This document shows, one piece after another, positions 6,189 to 7,151 of a stretch of DNA of 7,151 nt (its first letter is position 1; every line of letters starts with the position of its first letter). The position numbers were made by a program, and so were the translations under genes. The DNA lies in contig CAITLX010000630.1 in assembly GCA_903893335.1 (NCBI GenBank), positions 1 through 7,151 on the forward strand, in the 5' to 3' direction. The DNA is from an uncultured delta proteobacterium (lineage in GTDB: Bacteria > Myxococcota_A > Polyangia > Polyangiales > Polyangiaceae). The notes under the pieces are model-generated. The model saw nothing but the letters and a program-made list of their open reading frames with translations. It searched no databases and was not told the origin of the DNA.

Positions 6189-6455
6189 TCAGCGTCCGCG
6201 CAGGCTCGCGAGCGACGCGAGCGCGCCGAACGTCACGGGGTGGTAGGGCGGCCTCGGCGTCACCGGCAGCGTGGCGTCTCCCCCGGCCTCGGCGAGGCGC
6301 GTGGCGCAGGCCACGAGGCACCCCTTGCCCTGGCAGCAGCCGGTGGCGAAGCCGGTGTAGCGCTTGAGCGACTCGAGGTCGCGGTGACCGGCGGCGATGG
6401 CGCTGTCGAGCTCCTCGAGCGTCACGTCCTCGCAGCGGCACACGAGCGTCTTCAC
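6189..6455 (-). CDS. Small BFD-type [2Fe-2S]-binding protein
   Basis: This 88-aa protein starts at GTG 6455-6453 behind an excellent GGAGGAG (6468-6462, 6-nt spacing). Residues 1-50 are a BFD-like [2Fe-2S] domain: C6-R-C8-EDVTLEEL, then LKRYTGFATGC40-C41-Q-G-K-G-C46, giving the C-x-C and C-x4-C ligands (C6, C8, C41, C46). C40 and C50 are extra cysteines. The tail contains RPPYHPVTFGALASL (68-82), which resembles the end of the Fe-S module found in opine/amino-acid dehydrogenase and HCN-synthase-type flavoprotein complexes. An electron-transfer role with a flavoprotein encoded elsewhere is therefore likelier than a bacterioferritin partner; this is inference. It follows queD on the same strand with a 63-bp gap, so they may share a transcript. 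Confidence 0.85.
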   Translation of the reverse strand: MKTLVCRCEDVTLEELDSAIAAGHRDLESLKRYTGFATGCCQGKGCLVACATRLAEAGGDATLPVTPRPPYHPVTFGALASLASLRGR

Positions 6456-6501
6456 GGGCGTCTCCTCCGCGCTGGGTCACGCGTGTTCACGGGCGTCTCC
6501 T
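6451..6501. repeat. 16-bp exact direct repeat carrying a start codon and ribosome-binding site
   Basis: TTCACGGGCGTCTCCT occurs at 6451-6466 and 6486-6501 (35-bp period). Read on the minus strand, each copy is AGGAGACGCCCGTGAA, that is, a Shine-Dalgarno sequence, spacer and GTG start. The copy nearer the gene starts the [2Fe-2S] protein; the distal copy starts the 12-codon leader frame in another reading frame. Confidence 0.85.
6452..6490 (-). CDS. Possible 12-codon leader ORF overlapping the [2Fe-2S] gene start
   Basis: GTG at 6490-6488 is preceded by AAGGAG (6502-6497, 6-nt spacing), identical in layout to the start of the next gene. It encodes MNTRDPARRRRP and stops at TGA 6454-6452, which overlaps the GTG start (6455-6453) of the [2Fe-2S] gene. 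The arrangement would suit translational coupling, with four consecutive arginine codons (CGG, AGG, AGA, CGC) just before the stop; AGG and AGA are likely rare in this genome. It arises from a short duplication and may be untranslated. Confidence 0.35.
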   Translation of the reverse strand: MNTRDPARRRRP

Positions 6502-6518
6502 TCGAGCGGGCTCGCGCG

Positions 6519-6881
6519 TCAGTCTCCCTCGTACTCGCAGCGCGCGTCGCACGTCTCGAACACCGTGACGCGCGCGAGCGACGGCAAGCTGGGGCGCATG
6601 CGCTCCCAGACCCAGCGCGCGAGCACCTCGCTCGTCGGGTTCTCGAGGCCGGGGATGTCGTTGAGGTAGCGGTGGTCGAGCGCGTCGTGCAGCGGCGCCC
6701 AGAGGTCGTAGAGGTCGCCGAAGTCGAGGAACCAGCCCGTGTCGGGGTCGACGGGGCCGCGCACGGAGAGCTCGATCTTGAAGCTGTGGCCGTGCAGGCG
6801 CGCGCACTTGTGCCCCGCGGGGACGCGCGGCAGGCGGTGGGCTGCTTCGAAGCGAAATTCGTGGATGAGCCGGACGTTCAT
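6519..6881 (-). CDS. queD: 6-carboxy-5,6,7,8-tetrahydropterin synthase QueD
   Basis: This 120-aa protein is the normal length for QueD. Zinc ligands are H15 (AAHRL), H30 and H32 (LHGHSF). The catalytic Cys is C26 in the C-x3-HGH arrangement typical of QueD, the catalytic pair D69-H70 is in LDHRYLND, and E109 is in the FETC segment. QueD converts 7,8-dihydroneopterin triphosphate to 6-carboxytetrahydropterin, the second step toward preQ0 and queuosine in tRNA. The ATG at 6881 is preceded by AAGGTGG (6895-6889), and homology begins at FRFEAAHRL; upstream in-frame sequence lacks family similarity. It is divergent from the lipoprotein gene at 6921 and precedes the small [2Fe-2S] gene. No other que gene is visible. 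A eukaryote-type PTPS activity is less likely given the C-x3-HGH motif. Confidence 0.92.
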   Translation of the reverse strand: MNVRLIHEFRFEAAHRLPRVPAGHKCARLHGHSFKIELSVRGPVDPDTGWFLDFGDLYDLWAPLHDALDHRYLNDIPGLENPTSEVLARWVWERMRPSLPSLARVTVFETCDARCEYEGD

Positions 6882-6920
6882 CGTGCGCCACCTTAGCACC
6901 GCGTGTACGTTCGGCCCGGT
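6882..6920. promoter_or_regulatory. Divergent promoter region of queD and lipoprotein gene
   Basis: Only 39 bp separate the two divergent starts, so both promoters must overlap here or in the neighbouring coding ends. On the plus strand TACGTT (6906-6911) is a -10-like box 9 bp before the ATG at 6921. On the minus strand TAAGGT (6895-6890) is -10-like but overlaps the queD ribosome-binding site. No clear -35 boxes are seen. Shared regulation of the two genes is possible. Confidence 0.35.
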
Positions 6921-7151
6921 ATGCGGCGCGCGTTTGGGCTGGCGATCTTCGTCCTGGTCGCCGCCGGCGGCTGCAAGCGCCCCTCGGGCGACGTCGCTCC
7001 CGACGCGGAGGCCGGGCAGTCGAGCGAGGAGCCCCGCGCGCGCGCGCTCAGGCGCGCGGCGCTCGAGTCGAGGGGCGCCCACGCGCTCGTGCGCTCGCTC
7101 GTCGACACCTGCGGCCCGAGGCCCGCGGGCTCGCCCGCTGCGGCCTGCGCC
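6921..7151 (+). CDS. Lipoprotein, probable M28-family aminopeptidase (N-terminal part)
   Basis: The first 77 codons are present and the gene runs off the right edge. The start MRRAFGLAIFVLVAAGGC18 is a lipoprotein signal with lipobox AGG-C18, followed by a polar Ser/Glu-rich linker. Residues about 50-77 (ALVRSLVDTCGPRPAGSPA) resemble the opening of M28 zinc exopeptidases, whose members commonly begin with a helix and a GPRPAGSPA turn. The metal-binding residues lie beyond the window, so activity cannot be judged. It would be an envelope-anchored peptidase degrading peptides outside the cytoplasm. No Shine-Dalgarno sequence is seen before the ATG. Another hydrolase sharing this turn is possible. 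Confidence 0.65.
   Translation, partial: MRRAFGLAIFVLVAAGGCKRPSGDVAPDAEAGQSSEEPRARALRRAALESRGAHALVRSLVDTCGPRPAGSPAAACA

Noticed and set aside
6240..6896. 218-codon plus-strand frame
   Set aside because: It is antisense to queD and the [2Fe-2S] gene, both supported by catalytic or ligand residues; its product is biased and has no motif.

Overview
The window is about 7.2 kb of very GC-rich DNA (well over 70 % by eye). Third codon positions are almost always G or C, and long open frames run antisense to the real genes. Starts include ATG, GTG and TTG. The mix of lipoproteins, a TPR/degenerate-peptidase protein and a membrane metallophosphoesterase suggests a Myxococcota-like bacterium, perhaps of the Polyangia. 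That placement is an inference from composition and gene style, not from a marker gene. I see no tRNA, rRNA, CRISPR array, transposase or phage gene.

Layout, left to right: (1) the 3' end of a thiD-type HMP/HMP-P kinase gene (2-370, +); (2) a sigma70-like promoter (408-436) in front of a thioredoxin gene (513-836, +), followed 27 bp later by a membrane-anchored metallophosphoesterase gene (864-2018, +), probably one transcript; (3) a 56-bp gap with GATC-centred palindromes and a -10-like box, then a 663-aa TPR protein with a C-terminal domain resembling an inactivated M48 peptidase (2075-4066, +); (4) a repeat-bearing gap with a terminator-like hairpin and a promoter, then a 639-aa gene (4214-6133, +) that encodes a lipoprotein-type signal, a TIG/Ig-like region, a PDZ domain and a complete NuoH (complex I subunit 1) in one reading frame; (5) convergent to it, a minus-strand pair, queD (6519-6881) and an 88-aa BFD-type [2Fe-2S] protein (6189-6455), with a duplicated translation-start region and a 12-codon leader frame between them; (6) divergent from queD, the start of a lipoprotein resembling an M28 aminopeptidase (6921-7151, +, cut by the window end).

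Most genes are housekeeping or accessory and do not form one pathway. The outstanding feature is the TIG-PDZ-NuoH fusion. NuoH is normally a bare membrane subunit encoded within a nuo cluster. Here it stands alone, with no other complex I gene in the window, and carries about 255 extra N-terminal residues that are predicted to lie in the periplasm. The topology is self-consistent, because the N-terminus of NuoH is expected on the periplasmic side. The second most interesting spot is the duplicated ribosome-binding/start block before the [2Fe-2S] gene, which creates a leader frame whose stop overlaps the downstream start codon.
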